Part shown: in pieces, positions 13,728 through 25,219 of the stretch
How the letters are laid out: each line of letters begins with the position of its first letter
Numbering within the stretch: the stretch's first letter is position 1
Source: Acholoe squamosa
Taxonomy: Eukaryota; Annelida; Polychaeta; Phyllodocida; Polynoidae
Length of the DNA: 64,000 nt
NCBI GenBank assembly: GCA_949317995.1
Contig: OX439051.1
Location: forward strand, 38,071,250-38,135,249
Reading direction: 5' to 3'
The notes under the pieces: model-generated
Databases searched by the model: none
Told to the model about the DNA's origin: nothing
Seen by the model: the letters and a program-made list of their open reading frames with translations, nothing else
Translations under genes and position numbers: made by a program

Positions 13728-14218
13728 CTATATTAGTGTATTTTTTTCAAGCTCAGCCTCACGGGCCCTTCGATGTTCAGCTCCTTGCTTGGTGTACCAG
13801 TCTCCAGAGGGGGTTTCCTCACCAAAGTCAGTAGACCCGTCCTCTATGGAAGACTCACCCCCATGCATGGAGGTCTCCTTTCCTGTGTAGGGTTTGTAGA
13901 GAGTTGCTCCCTTCGAGGAGGCATCCTCTGAATAATGCAGGCCAGATTTTACTTCTGATTTGCTGAACAACCTTTTGTACCTATCGAAGGCTTTTTCCAG
14001 CCCCTTACCTTTGCTTGAGGTCTGATGTGGCCCTTTGCCTGCACCTTTTTCAGTGTCTTTGGAAGTAGAAGCAGCAGGGGCTGTGTTCTTGCAGCTGAAT
14101 GACTTAGCAGTCTGACTCTGTCTGGTGGACTCAAGATGCTTAGATCGGTCTGCTGCAGCCTGCATTCCAACGTGTTGGTTTCTGCTATCATTATTTTTGT
14201 AGAATGGAACACAGGACT

Positions 14219-14249
<31 letters not shown>

Positions 14250-14375
14250 TCGGCTCCTACACCATCGTCCTTATCTTGATCCAACTCTTGAGCTAGTTGT
14301 TCTTGCTTCTGCTTCACCTTCCAGTGCTTAGCCTTGAATAGTATCAGAGAAAACCCCTCCAAGTTTCTTTTCAGT
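13728..14375 (-). CDS. Candidate last exon of the MADF-like gene (charged, low complexity)
   Basis: A good 3' splice site lies just upstream on the minus strand: a T-rich tract ending in AG at 14377-14376. The first frame from there gives a basic/acidic stretch with HWKVKQKQEQLAQELDQDKD and a GEGEGEGEG run encoded by a GAGGGT hexamer repeat (about 14219-14250). That frame then loses protein character. A second frame (14165-13728) continues with a Ser/Lys/Glu-rich protein that includes KAFDRYKRLFSKSE and stops at 13728. One indel near the hexamer repeat would unite them. The exon's frame also does not match the phase of the preceding exon. A polymorphic repeat, an assembly error or pseudogene decay could explain it. 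Confidence 0.45.
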
Positions 14376-14631
14376 CTAAAACAAAAAAAAGGAAATTTAT
14401 GCACTCTGTACCTTACATCCTGAACTTCAACAGAAAAATGCAGTATGAATTAAAAATCATGACTAACAAAAAGAGAAACTATTTTTTTTTTACCCAAAAT
14501 GCATGCTTTAATTTTTTTTTAACTGTTAAATATATATATATAAACTTGATTTTTTTTTTGGGGGGGGGCATATTGACTTATACAGATGAGGATGCTCAGT
14601 AAACGTTTTTTTAACAAACGCATACTCTTAC

Positions 14632-14891
14632 TTCTAAATTGATAGGCTGGGAAGCTGTTCCCTTTGACTTTGAGGTAGATTTCAAGTTGACCGTGGCCTT
14701 CCCGGGGCTGCGGCCACAATAGGTGTTGAAGGTTTTGTTCTGGTTCAAGTAACTTCTTAAGAACCTGACCAACCTGCATATCTCCTTCTGTTGAGGGTTT
14801 TTACCAGCAGCAGCTGAACCACTTGGAGCAGTTTTCAGTATCTTCGCGTAAATGGTTCGGAGACTCCTCATCCTGACTTTGATTTTCTTGG
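14632..14891 (-). CDS. Candidate exon encoding the C-terminal half of a MADF-like domain
   Basis: The exon is bounded by strong consensus splice sites on the minus strand: a long pyrimidine tract ending in CAG just before 14891 and GAA|GTAAGAG at 14632. It reads KKIKVRMRSLRTIYAKILK, then a Ser/Gly-rich turn and ICRLVRFLRSYL. MADF domains have this layout: a charged start, a W/L-R-L-R helix, a Gly/Ser linker and a final aromatic/Leu helix. MADF proteins are DNA-binding regulators or transposon-derived proteins acting in the nucleus. The exon is 260 nt, entered with two bases of a codon and left in phase 0. The similarity is by eye; a Myb/SANT-like domain is the main alternative. Confidence 0.5.
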
Positions 14892-16204
14892 CTGGAAAAG
14901 GAAAAGGATTTTTTTACAGCAAGATATTTGTGATGCATCCTAACCAAATCAGTCGCATCTCGGCCCTCATAGACCAGAGATAATAAGGTGAAAAGGTGAA
15001 AATTGCTTATTTAAGTGATTTTGACATTTAGAATATGTTTGCTTTCCTTTATATCTCTCCTATGATTTGGTAATAGTATATATGCAAAGTTTTGTAGAAA
15101 TGATGGATATTGGCCAATTTGATAATCGTCACTAATTTTTGTGGTGACAAATTTCCTCGATAAATTTACAATTCAATGAAATTGTCCCGTATTGTCGAAG
15201 ATTTTGAAACAAATTAAGATGAAAAATGTTCATATCCACATGTAGCTTGACAGTTTCTTTTTAAATTGGTACAAGACTGGCTAGGGTTGTAATGGGAAGA
15301 TTCAAGCTATACACCAATACAAAGTTGCCTTCCACTTCTCTGTATCTGATTTGCCTCTGTTATGTATTTAACCCATTGGTGCCCAGAATTATTTGAAGAC
15401 TTTACATTATTTCACAATTGTATCACTTAGTTTATAAGGCCATGTATTATTTTCATCTTCTCTTGATTTGGGCTCTGCATTACAGATTCTGAATACTAAT
15501 AACTCAGCAAAGACTTTCAGTAAAGGACATTAAATCTATTGGTCAAGTCTGGCAGCCATAGTTACATTTGTTGTAATTTGGTAGTATTTGGTATCTCCTG
15601 TCTTATAATATAGCCCCCCACTTCCCATAGTCCCTGAGACCTCACAGCACATTCAATTCTTATTCTGCCCATAATGTATACTGCCACCCAAGGAAACATA
15701 ATGTGCTAGTGTCAATGCATGGATTCTCTATGGATATGAACAGTTCTTTTAGAATCTAATAACAGTATGGCACATTGGATATATATGATCAATCATAATA
15801 TTGGTGTCATGTCAGGTCTGAGCCCCCTGAAGGGTTGTCCTCTAATGAATCACATAATATGACAGCTTATTTTCAGGTTTTGACTTCCTGTGTTTAGTAA
15901 AATGGAGATCAAGCAGAATGATTGGTTGTATTGTAATTGTGACATCATGGCCGTTCTATAGAGGGTCTAACTTTGCAGATTGAACCAGTAGAATTATCTC
16001 GGTGATAATTTCCTTCAATATACATGCATTTGTGGATCAACATGGTAAAAGGTATGCCCGCGCACCCCCTCGTGGGCATACCTTTTACCGTGTTGATCCA
16101 CATTTAAGCCCAAAACCGTGCATTTAAGGGCGCTTGGGCACCCAAGGGTAAATTACAAAAACATTCAACTAATAGGCATAAATGGAAAAATAAAATAAGT
16201 ATTC
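14892..16204. other. Probable intron of the MADF-like gene, holding a perfect hairpin
   Basis: This 1.3-kb AT-rich stretch between two candidate exons has no coding signal. It holds the palindrome at 16031-16102 described separately. Confidence 0.4.
16031..16102. repeat. Long hairpin: 29-bp arms, 14-nt loop
   Basis: Left arm 16031-16059 (starting TGTGGATCAACATGG) and right arm 16074-16102 are complementary over 29 bp with one T/C difference. The loop is GC-rich (GCGCACCCCCTCGT). There is no ORF and no flanking repeat. Confidence 0.9.
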
Positions 16205-16514
16205 ATATAGAACCTTGAGAATAACTAATATTTTTGCATAGATCAAATCCCTCACATCCGGCACCCAGTAGCCATTAGCCCTCATGTCATAGAGAGCTCT
16301 CTCTTGTTTGCAGAGTCTCCTCACAGGTCTTTTGTCCACCATGTATCCATGTCCTTATCTTCTAAGCGCAAGTCAAGTTTGGAGGGAGTCATTTTCATGA
16401 CAGTCGATTGGAGGTTGGCAAGGTCCTCTGGGTCTTGGTCTACCTCTTCACCATCTTCGTCTTCATCCTGTTGGTTCTTGTCTAGAATTGGATGTTTGGT
16501 GCAGTCACCATGAC
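16205..16514 (-). CDS. Candidate exon with the N-terminal half of a MADF-like domain, frameshifted
   Basis: A T-rich tract ending in AAAG at 16516-16515 (minus strand) forms a plausible acceptor. The first frame reads an acidic stretch with LDKNQQDEDEDGEEVDQDPE and SKLDLRLEDKDMDTW, then stops near 16335. A frame starting next to it continues as KRPVRRLCKQERALYDMRAN and DVRDLIYAKI. The second part resembles the first helix of a MADF domain ('L-E--R-LYD---Y--R'). The frame change near 16340 means this copy would not give a full protein. No clear donor was fixed; candidates are near 16255 and 16215. The acidic block before a MADF start is common in such proteins. Confidence 0.4.
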
Positions 16515-16904
16515 CTTTGAAGAAAAAAAAAATTCATTGAAACTCATTTGATAACAAAATGAATCATTTACAGAAACATTACTTTAAAGGAAAGCTTTAA
16601 AATTTAGATTCACCGACTTTACACAGGTTCTTAGATATATTGGAATTTGGTAATTTTTTTGTTGGTATATGCAAATGTTAAGGTAAGATGAGAATACTTA
16701 TATTTTTGATAAGGGAGCCTTGCAATACCTTGGCTTAATAGGCAACAGAAATTACGATCAGGAAGGTTGGAAGTGAAAAAAGTTATATTTTGCATGATCT
16801 CTTTTTTGGATGGCTAGTAAAAAGTAGGGGCCAGACTCAAACTTAGAACTCACCTTGCGTTGTATCATTGAGAATTTTTCAAGACATTATTTAATTCTTC
16901 CTGG

Positions 16905-17446
16905 GTTGGATTGTAGTCTTTGTTGACATTAAGCTCATCCTCCTTGGACTTAGCTGCCCATTTCGGGAACGTTGTGATTTAGGCATCTTAGGCAGAAGGG
17001 ATTGTGACTGAGATTCCCCATCTCCTGAGTCATCTGACAGTTGTTCGAATGTCAGGGATTTACTAGACTTAATACGTTTAGTTTCTTGTCCGTGTATAAG
17101 AATGTCTCTTATATGGGCCTTTAGGTTGGGGGATATACGCTGCTTACCTCGACCTCTTTGGCCTCCTCCACTTCTTGAAAGCGAGACCCGTCCCAGCTTT
17201 AGAGTTGCCAGCCTTTGTAAACCATGGGGAAGTCTGAGTTGGCACTGCAGCAGGCTTCCTTGCCTTTGAGGGAGTGCTAGAAGTACCCCCCTTCTTCTTT
17301 CCTACCCTCTTTGTGTCTTGGACAGCCTGGCTGTCTGGAATTTCATTGTTTTCTTCCTCTTTGGAGGCGTGCTTGGTCTGATGGGAAGCTATTTTAGTTT
17401 TCTGTTTGTACGGACAGACTGGGTCACATGATACTTTTATGACCAT
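16905..17446 (-). CDS. Candidate upstream exon(s) of the same gene, Ser/Lys/Arg-rich
   Basis: From an ATG at 17446 the minus strand reads a basic protein with DPVCPYKQKTK, KHASKEEENNEIPDSQAV and VGKKKGGTSSTPSKARKPAA. Near 17165 the sense moves to another frame: SGGGQRGRGKQRISPNLKAH, IRDILIHGQETKRIKSSKSL and a Ser/Gln-rich end before a stop at about 16907. A GAG|GTAAGC donor-like site sits at the switch, so an intron or an indel could explain it. Both frames look like one disordered nuclear protein. No family was recognised. The link to the MADF-like exons is by strand and spacing only. Confidence 0.35.
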
Positions 17447-19757
17447 GGCACCACCATGAGGGTATTCAAAGGAACTTGAAGTTGTGTCTCCCCGACACTA
17501 GATGGAGTGAGCATGGGCAGATGCACAGCTAGACACATGGAAATATCTAATTGCTTCTGATATTTAAAAACATAGGTGTGGTCTGTATGCATCTGACTTT
17601 CATAAGTGCAATAACACACGCATGAGAAAAATCTGCTTCCACTCATGCGTCTCCCATGCATCTGTAGACGCATGGAAGACACGGGGAGATGCATGGACAG
17701 TGGATCCAGACTCAACCCTATGCGTCTGTCCTTCTCTGGAAGAACCTGATGCATGAGACAGCCTCAACTGGCTCTACGTCAACCTCATGCTTCCATTTTC
17801 AGACATCCTAGATTTACTGCTTTAAGAAGGGCAAGTCTTGCAAGTTGAAAGTCTGCTCTCCTCTGTACAGGTACTCCCTAAGCCAGTTGGAAAGGTGTTT
17901 CTTTTCACCTCATTTCCGACCGCCCCCCCCCTATGATTTGGCAACCTAGGAATATAATGCAAAACTTCTTATTTCCAACCACTCTGGGCCTTTGTCTTTT
18001 TAGACCTAGAACTTCATGATATCTTTCACATGTTACCTATTGGCCTGCATTCTATTTGCCTATACCCGTTGAGTTAAATTAGAAGTCATCAATGATACTC
18101 TCGATATCCTTTAATTAATGCTAGTGTGCTCTGGTAGAGAGCTGTAGACAGACGTATGCATTTTATGGATCACCTCGAGGGTCGATATTGTATCAATGTG
18201 TTCAGGCTTAGTGATGCATGAATTTGCGTGTCATGTTCTTTAGTAATAATGGTGCACCAATGAAAATTCAGAACAAGAATGATGCTTTGCACACACTATG
18301 AATGTGGCTCTGTTGACTGACAAGCACATCATATATGCATACTAATGATAACTGCACATAGGCTATCAGCATTTTACTGTGTCTTGTATAATACATCATG
18401 TGAATGGTTAAACAGTAGTAATTTGTAGACGTCTGGAAGCTTGATCTGACATGTTTCATCCTGATTCTGACTTTGGGCAGAAAAACAAATCAGCATAATC
18501 AAGCATTTGTCAAAATTAGTTTCCCCTCCAACATAAATTCCATGGTTTCTCATTGAGCATGTTGAACTTTGGCCAGTTTGACAATGGCAGCAAGTAATTC
18601 CAAAAGTTCAATCAAATTGTTGATGATCCAATCACATTAGTTGAGGAAACAAATGCCAATGTTTTTTTTCAGATTCCTGTGAGCTGGTTCCAGCTCATCA
18701 ATGGCAGTTATCATGGTTGTTTATGTGAACATTCAGGAAGTAACACTTGTACCCTGTAGGCACAACCGCAGACCCATCTCGCCAGGGTGTATGTCCAGCC
18801 TGATGTTTTGTAGACTACAATAACAGAAGGTTGATATACGAGATCACTTCTAAGATATGTCTGAACCAACCATTCTGCCAATGAGATGTTCTTCTCAAGA
18901 ACTGACATTTTGAGCATGCCTTTCCATTCCCAACTTCACAATAATTATTCCTAATAGCAAACAAAACCTATTATCTAAATGAATTTAAGGCCTGCTGATA
19001 GAGCACCTGACCAAAGCTGCCATCCTGGATATTGAATAGAGATGACAACAGGATGTGAATTTAATTCATGTTTATTTACAGCTTAATACAACCAAGAACT
19101 GTTCTAAAGAGGAGTAATGAACGTGACACAACATAATCATTATCAACAAGGAAACAGTGATTCTGAGTACAATCATTAACCCATTGCTAATATAATATTT
19201 TGGAGTGAGAAAATAATAATTATCATCGTGAGCAGTTTATGCCTTATCTTTGCTTAGTAAGCATCAGGGCATTACTAATTAATACAACTACAGGACCTTG
19301 GGGATTATACAATATGATTTTCTGTGCCTAATTATTGGTGGTGAATTAGACCCTGTTCCCCATCATTCAGAGGCTCCTGTGTAATGCAGAGGTACTGAGT
19401 ATCAGATACCTTTGTATACAAGAAAGGTGATGCTGATATGTTGGTATTGATTATAACCTTTCTAAGGCTGACAGTCCTTTAATTAATCATCCTAAACATT
19501 TAACATTTACTATAAGCATGCAGTCCATCTTCCTCATCATTATTGTTTTCATAAAATGTGTATTGACATCTAGTCTGGTACAGAAGAAGGGGGTGTATTT
19601 CAAAATTCCTGTCGATTAGGACACTGATGACTTGTACTATCATCAGCAAATCCCCCTTTAGATCTATGGTTTTGTCAGAGACATTGAAAAAAAGCCCCAG
19701 GCTGACCAAGTGGTTTTACAAAACGGAGCTATAGAACACATGTATCATATTAATGTA

Positions 19758-20646
19758 CACTGCAAAAATGGTGTTTAGATCCTAGACACAATTCTAAACA
19801 TATTCTTGCAACGTTTTTGTAATCACATTAATTTCCTAAACATGTTTAGCCAAACAATGTGCTTAGCTCAAGTGTTTAGAAATGTAGATGTTTAGGTTAA
19901 AACTTTTGTGTTTAGATATATGAATTTTTGTGTTTAGGTGTTTATGAATTTTTGTGTTTAGATGTTTAAATGATTTGATGGAGATTTAAGGTTTGCAGAC
20001 ATGTATGCATTAGAAAAACAGAAATATCTTTTTTTTCTCATTTACTGGGAGGGGCATCAGCAGGTATTTACTTGTCAAAGTCTCCAAAGATGTCAGCCAC
20101 AGCTATATACATGTACATATATTACACACTGCATCAGAATGAGAGACTTGAGAAAGTACAACAGCTTGGCAGGAAGGGAATTGCCTTATCTATTCCAGAA
20201 TAACATCAAACAGTCATGGAGTTTATTGATTATTTTAGGGTAATTATGGTGGCATGAGGTGAATCTAGTCAATTTTCTATTGCCCTTTCTATTCACATGA
20301 CATTCTATGAAATGAAACCATGATAAACATGGGATTTTGGGACATTTGTCACAACAATTGATTATAACTGTGTGCAGATAGTCCAGTCAAACGTAGTGCT
20401 GCTACCTGGTGTGGATTCAACATCCAAGTATCCAAACATATTGATGTTTAAATCAAAACACCTATTTTTCAACTGTCTCAACTCTAAACATCTAAACATG
20501 TTTAGCATAAATGTTTATGTAGTTAGAATAAAAGTGTTCATTTCCTAAATGTGTAGTCGATGAGACACCTAACTGACCTATATATTTAGGTTTTAAACAT
20601 GTTTAGACCTAAACATGTTTAAAATCTAAACACCATTTTTGCAGTG
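19758..20646. mobile_element. 889-bp MITE with CACTGCAAAAATGG termini, TA target
   Basis: The left end CACTGCAAAAATGGTGTTTA (19758) is the reverse complement of the right end, which finishes CACCATTTTTGCAGTG at 20646. TA flanks both ends (19756-19757 and 20647-20648), as in Tc1/mariner-type elements. Subterminal copies of TGTTTAG are frequent on both sides. There is no transposase ORF. Copy B of the segmental duplication shows the unfilled site near 37380-37390, where AATG and GGCTACTGTTT are joined without the insert. Confidence 0.9.
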
Positions 20647-22159
20647 TAGGCTACTGTTTTATGTTAACAGCAAGCTAATATTACTTTGACATGGTTTATT
20701 ACTCATCTGTAAATAGCAGTTGAAGTTGAATGAATGCAGCCTTTACTATGCCTCCCATAATGCTAAATGTTTACAAAAAAAACACATGTCATTGTTTCCA
20801 AAGAGTCAAAATCGGTCATACATGTATGCCACATCTGTTAATTGCTCTTTAGTAATAGATAGAGGCACACAACAGTGCAATACATTCAAACACCAATTTA
20901 CTAAAGGGTGTGGATATGAGTAAATGTAGTGCATTCACTACAATCTCTATATTTATTTCAAGTAATTTATATAGATTCTAATGAACTTGAAATGAATGGA
21001 CGTGAGAGGGAGGCAGGTCAACAGATCTGCAACAGCTATTTTGCAATAAGGCATGTTTATTTTTCTTTTAATTGACAAATTTGTGGTCTGAATATTTTCT
21101 GAAGTTAGTAATATATGTTTTTTTTTATGAAAGCTAAGTAACTGAATGGAATGGTGGCTTTAATTTGTAAGTTTCCAGTTTTTCATTTTTGGATTTATAG
21201 TGGTCACATCTACTTCCAATGAAAAAGGGATCACATTTGAGGATAATCAACTTCATGCAATCCATTTTGAGCTGATAGCAAGAACATTTCCTGCACAAAA
21301 TAAAATATTGAACTCAAATGCCAATATTGTATTTCTACGTTAATGGCAGTTAGAGTCAGCATAACTCCCTTTATAACTTTGGGACCACATATCTCAAACC
21401 CTCGTGGACTGGCATATGCTATTTTACCCATTATATATGAAGTTGTTTTCTTTCATATGAGACCAGAAAATAAGAAGAATAAAAATTGCACCTGGGCTTA
21501 GACCAGATAGCGGCGGACATCAGGGCCTACTTGGGCATGACATGTTTACTCAAATGCAGGAGCTACTATCCATTACAGCACTAGTGCCAGTACTATACTT
21601 TGAATTATTTTACTACCGCCAGAAAGAGAAAATATATCACCACCAAACAGATCATATGCAGGGTGTCGGGGCAGGAAGTGGTCCCAACATATGGTCTGTG
21701 GTCTGCAGAAATTTATTTGCACGCTTTTGTCAGAAGCCATACATATTCCAATAACAGGAGATGGCTTTTGACACCAGCCAATGGTAAAACATAGTTTCTG
21801 CAAACTCCAAACATTCATTCTTCACATGTACAATGAATTGCCGGCAAGTGTGCTTGCCAAATTTTCATTCTCTCCTCAGACACACACATCTTTGTTAGCT
21901 GTATCCTCAATGTTCTCCTTTGGATGTTACAACAACCAAGCACCAGCACATTGCCAATATTTGGCATTATACCACGATTTCGGAACTTCCGGTGGTTTTA
22001 TATCCGATATATACGTGGTATATTCTGCATATACCACCCATGTGCGTTTTTAGAATTTTTGGTATATACTTTTTCGGGGTCAAGTTGGATTTTTGGAAAT
22101 TATGGCAGCTATACAAAGTTAATCTAGCCATTTTCCATAGTGAAAAATCGTGCCAACTC

Positions 22160-22220
22160 GTATGAGAATTGAACCCTGGCCGCAGTGGTGGTAGGCGAAG
22201 GCCTTAGCCATTGCGCTACA
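22160..22220 (-). tRNA. tRNA-like sequence (SINE head or tRNA pseudogene)
   Basis: On the minus strand, TAGCGCAATGGC resembles the polymerase III A box and GGTTCAATTCTC the B box, about 32 nt apart. The acceptor stem does not pair well, so a working tRNA is unlikely. Confidence 0.5.
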
Positions 22221-22258
22221 CTGAACGGTGATGGAATCAAATGCGAATATAAATAAGA

Positions 22259-22710
22259 CCTTGACCGGAGAGGTACCGCATGTTCACACTCACTTTTCGT
22301 ATGGAATCCAACCTTTTTATGTTATAATATTGAAGTTTTCGATCCGTAGACGAGGAATGCGTGCTAATTTTCTCCATTTTCTTCGATATAAATAAGAATC
22401 CATTGATTTTCCAAACGGGTCCGAAATTTTCGGCGTCTTCCTTGTACGGCGAGCGGATGACCTATATCCACATCCGGGCCACTGACACACTTTTGCCGAA
22501 CATGGAGGCGGGTGGGAATGGCCGGACCGCGACTCGCTTACGATGAAAAAATCAATGGATTCTCCTTTATTTTGAATATATTGGACATATCAAGCATGGA
22601 GTACTCATCTAGACTATCTAAGGATATGTATGTTTTAATTTGAAAACTTGTCATGGTTGGATTCCATACGAAAAGTGACTGTATACACAGCGGTACCTCT
22701 CCCGGCAAGG
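22259..22710. mobile_element. About 450-bp terminal-inverted-repeat element
   Basis: CCTTGACCGGAGAGGTACCG near 22259 and its inverted counterpart ending CGGTACCTCTCCCGGCAAGG at 22710 form the outer repeats. The match runs on through CACTTTTCGTATGGAATCCA (near 22291), inverted near 22657. An inner pair, AATCCATTGATTTT near 22396 and its inverse near 22546, encloses a CpG-richer core. There is no coding capacity. The element is absent from copy B of the duplication, so it was probably gained by copy A. Confidence 0.75.
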
Positions 22711-22852
22711 AACCCAAACAATGGCTTCGCGCAGAGCGGACACGGGCCGTGTCGCTTGCACTTACAAAATGCCTTCTCGTGGCTATATTCTTTGGATTTC
22801 AGGTAAGAAATTAATACAAAATGGAGGAAATGGTGGTATAAACCTATTAGTT

Positions 22853-22955
22853 CATGGATGTTGGAGCCCACGGGGAGTCTATGCTGGATATACCCTCGCC
22901 GCTCCGCGGCTCGGGTATATCCAGCATAGACTCCCCTAGGGCTCCAACATCCATG
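22853..22955. repeat. Long hairpin: 43-bp arms, 17-nt CTCG-rich loop
   Basis: Arms 22853-22895 and 22913-22955 are complementary apart from an AC/TA pair in the middle. The loop reads TCGCCGCTCCGCGGCTC. Outside the arms the pairing fades gradually over another 10 bases. Confidence 0.95.
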
Positions 22956-23802
22956 ATCTATTAGCTTACTATAAAGCTGTTATCAAATCTCTTAGATTCT
23001 TTATAATTGGGATAATTTCTTTGAGTCTTTACAAAAACTATCTACTGTCTCCCGCTTCCAAAATATAATGTTCATTTTCCAAATTGCTTTTGTGTAGTTA
23101 CCAGAGTTTATGTTTATATCTCCATCATAAACATCAGTAATTCCCTTCTGAAAATGTTAGTGCATGCAATGAGCTGAATAATGAATAAATACAAATCTAA
23201 TGAAACTCAGTTATTATGGTGCAAACTAGAAGAAATAGTGAGGTGGGGTTAACATCCATTCAAGCATCGACAGCCTTTGCCTTGCTTTGGTCCATGTGAA
23301 AACACCACTGCCCTTCACTGGCTCTGTGTCTGCTGAGACAAGCACTGTAAGCACTGCCAGCTTGCCGCATTGCCGGTATGTGCAAAGAGAGAAAACGTGA
23401 ACTATACCTGCTCTGTGGCACTAATCCTGCCAGAGCTGCATTTGTGCAATATTGTGACCAATGATCGTGCCACATTAATGTATTACCAATCTCAAAAGGG
23501 CTGAAATAATGATGATGCAGACCCATTTAAGATGCACGCTCATGTACAGCTAACTGTTCAATATTCAAAGAATAAAGCCTTAAAAGCCAATCCTATAAAC
23601 AGTGTTCATTTCTCAGAAATGAAGAGATTAATGGGGGATTTCAGTTTTGCCATATAAGATCCCATTTTCTGATATCATGCACAGTCTTAGGACAAAACCA
23701 ATGGGAACCCCATCACATAGAAAAAAAATGGGAACGGGGGCTGTACACAGCTATGGAAAGAGAAGGTATATTATATATATTATGGATCTATATACACTAG
23801 TG

Positions 23803-23806
23803 TATA

Positions 23807-23850
<44 letters not shown>
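23803..23850. repeat. (TA)n microsatellite
   Basis: About 48 bp of alternating TA, with a looser TATA-rich lead-in from 23766. Confidence 0.95.
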
Positions 23851-23855
<5 letters not shown>

Positions 23856-24493
23856 CTATGGTGAGTGGTTTGTCGCATTGGGACTACTGGCAGTGCGCAA
23901 AGATAGATTGCTACAATCCAGTTACCATGGTAATGTTTCAGTGGTTGGCACAGTAACTTTAATTTTGAATTTGATATTTTACTTTTTAATAAAGCCAGTT
24001 TTATATATTCAGATAAATCCACCAAACCACATGGCTCTGTTCAGTTATTTTATCACAGCTATTATTACATCTCCTGATAACTATGGTAACACATGAATGT
24101 TCAATATATTATTATACCGGTTAATTGGCTTATTCTACCAATAAAATATATATAGACTGATATGGTAATAGTTCCTACTGGTAGTAAGTTAACTGGTACT
24201 AAAGTCGCCCCAGTTAACTTATATAATCTTTATGATTAAGATCTGGCAATCCTTCACTGAAAGCATACATAATGATGGTTTTCTTTATCTTTTTTCAGTT
24301 GAGCCAAACTTAGTATCAGCTTATTCGAGAACTTTATTTGAGAAGATAAGCATGGCTAAAAGATCCGTGAATTACTCAATCCAGTTATTGTGTCATGCAA
24401 CACATATGACAAGTCCACCATCATACCCTATTCATCTCCCTAACCACCATCTGAAAATATGTAGGAAAACCCATTAGAGGCTAAACTTCATAG

Positions 24494-24736
24494 TGCTGTA
24501 GAGGTCAGTGGAAAATGTCCTGGACAAACTGGGACTCAAACCCGGGACTTTCCAACCTGCAGACCATTGCTCTACAGCTGAGCTAATTCCCCGTCTGACA
24601 TTCTCTACCTGCCACCTACACCTGGATCAGTATGTTACAAAAGGGGGCAGTGTTCACTGGCTGACCAGCCCCTGAGGGCTGGTGCAACCGGAACGGGGCC
24701 AATGGCCTACCACCATGAACTTACAGCCAGAGCTGG
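24494..24736 (-). mobile_element. tRNA-Cys-like SINE, first copy
   Basis: Read on the minus strand, the 3' part (24531-24590) has an A box TAGCTCAGCTGTAGAGCA, a GCA anticodon-like CTGCAGG and a B box GGGTTTGAGTCCC, the layout of a tRNA-Cys. The rest (24591-24736) is a body containing AAGGGGGCAGTGTTCACTGG and a GGGCTGGTGCAAC segment. The same unit recurs at 24966-25213. SINEs of this kind are transcribed by RNA polymerase III and moved by a partner LINE. Confidence 0.8.
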
Positions 24737-24965
24737 CCCCTACACTCATCCAAACCAGCTTTAACCAATCTCAATGTGAGACCAGTACTGAGTCACATCC
24801 AGCTAGGGAAGGTCCTGCTCCCAGGGCCAACTGGAGGTGTCCCCTGTTTCCAAACCTCCCAGTACTAGCAGGCTGAAGCATATCTGTATAATACCGGCCC
24901 AGGCACTGAATTCCCCGATCTTCATGCATACCAACTCGGGAGGACTGACTCGGTTTCTCCACCAA

Positions 24966-25213
24966 TGTAGAGGTCCGCGGACAATTTCCTGGAGAAACCG
25001 GGACTCAAACCCAGGACCTTCCAACCTGCAGACCATTGCTCTACCACTTAGCTACTTTCCCATCTGACATTCCCTACCTTCCACCTACACCTGGATCAGT
25101 ATGATACACAAGGGGGCAGTGTTCACTGGCTGACCAGCACCTGAGGGCTGGTGCAACGGGAATTGGGCAAATGGCCTACCACCATGGACTTACAGCCAGA
25201 GCTGACCCCTACA
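24966..25213 (-). mobile_element. tRNA-Cys-like SINE, second copy
   Basis: This aligns over its whole length with 24494-24736, with scattered differences (for example TGATACAC against TGTTACAA). The B box is again GGGTTTGAGTCCC-like and the A box TAGCTAAGTGGTAGAGCA. A TACAGTGCT after it mirrors the AGTGCTGTAGAGGTC at the start of copy one. This suggests a tandem gain or a second insertion at a shared site. Confidence 0.8.
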
Positions 25214-25219
25214 GTGCTA

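Larger units (their letters stand above)
17980..24475. repeat. Segmental duplication, copy A
   Basis: Blocks near 18.06-18.66, 18.88-18.95, 19.05-19.75, 20.65-20.70, 21.13-21.42, 21.54-21.90, 23.04-23.70 and 24.31-24.37 kb are found in the same order and orientation in copy B. The matches near B are 28.72-29.33, 36.01-36.07, 36.17-37.40, 37.38-37.44, 40.53-40.81, 41.20-41.55, 43.75-44.20 plus 45.42-45.71, and 45.88-45.94 kb. An example is ACAGGACCTTGGGGATTATA, seen at 19291 and 36711. Identity appears to be roughly 70-85 per cent by eye, so the duplication is old. No convincing exon was found in it. Confidence 0.8.

Noticed and set aside
14501-14580. Runs of T and G near 14.5 kb as a regulatory element
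   Set aside because: Simple homopolymer and TA runs inside a probable intron; nothing specific.
22853-22955. A microRNA precursor
   Set aside because: Pairing is too perfect and long, and the loop is a GC palindrome; it fits a DNA palindrome better. Small-RNA data could reopen this.
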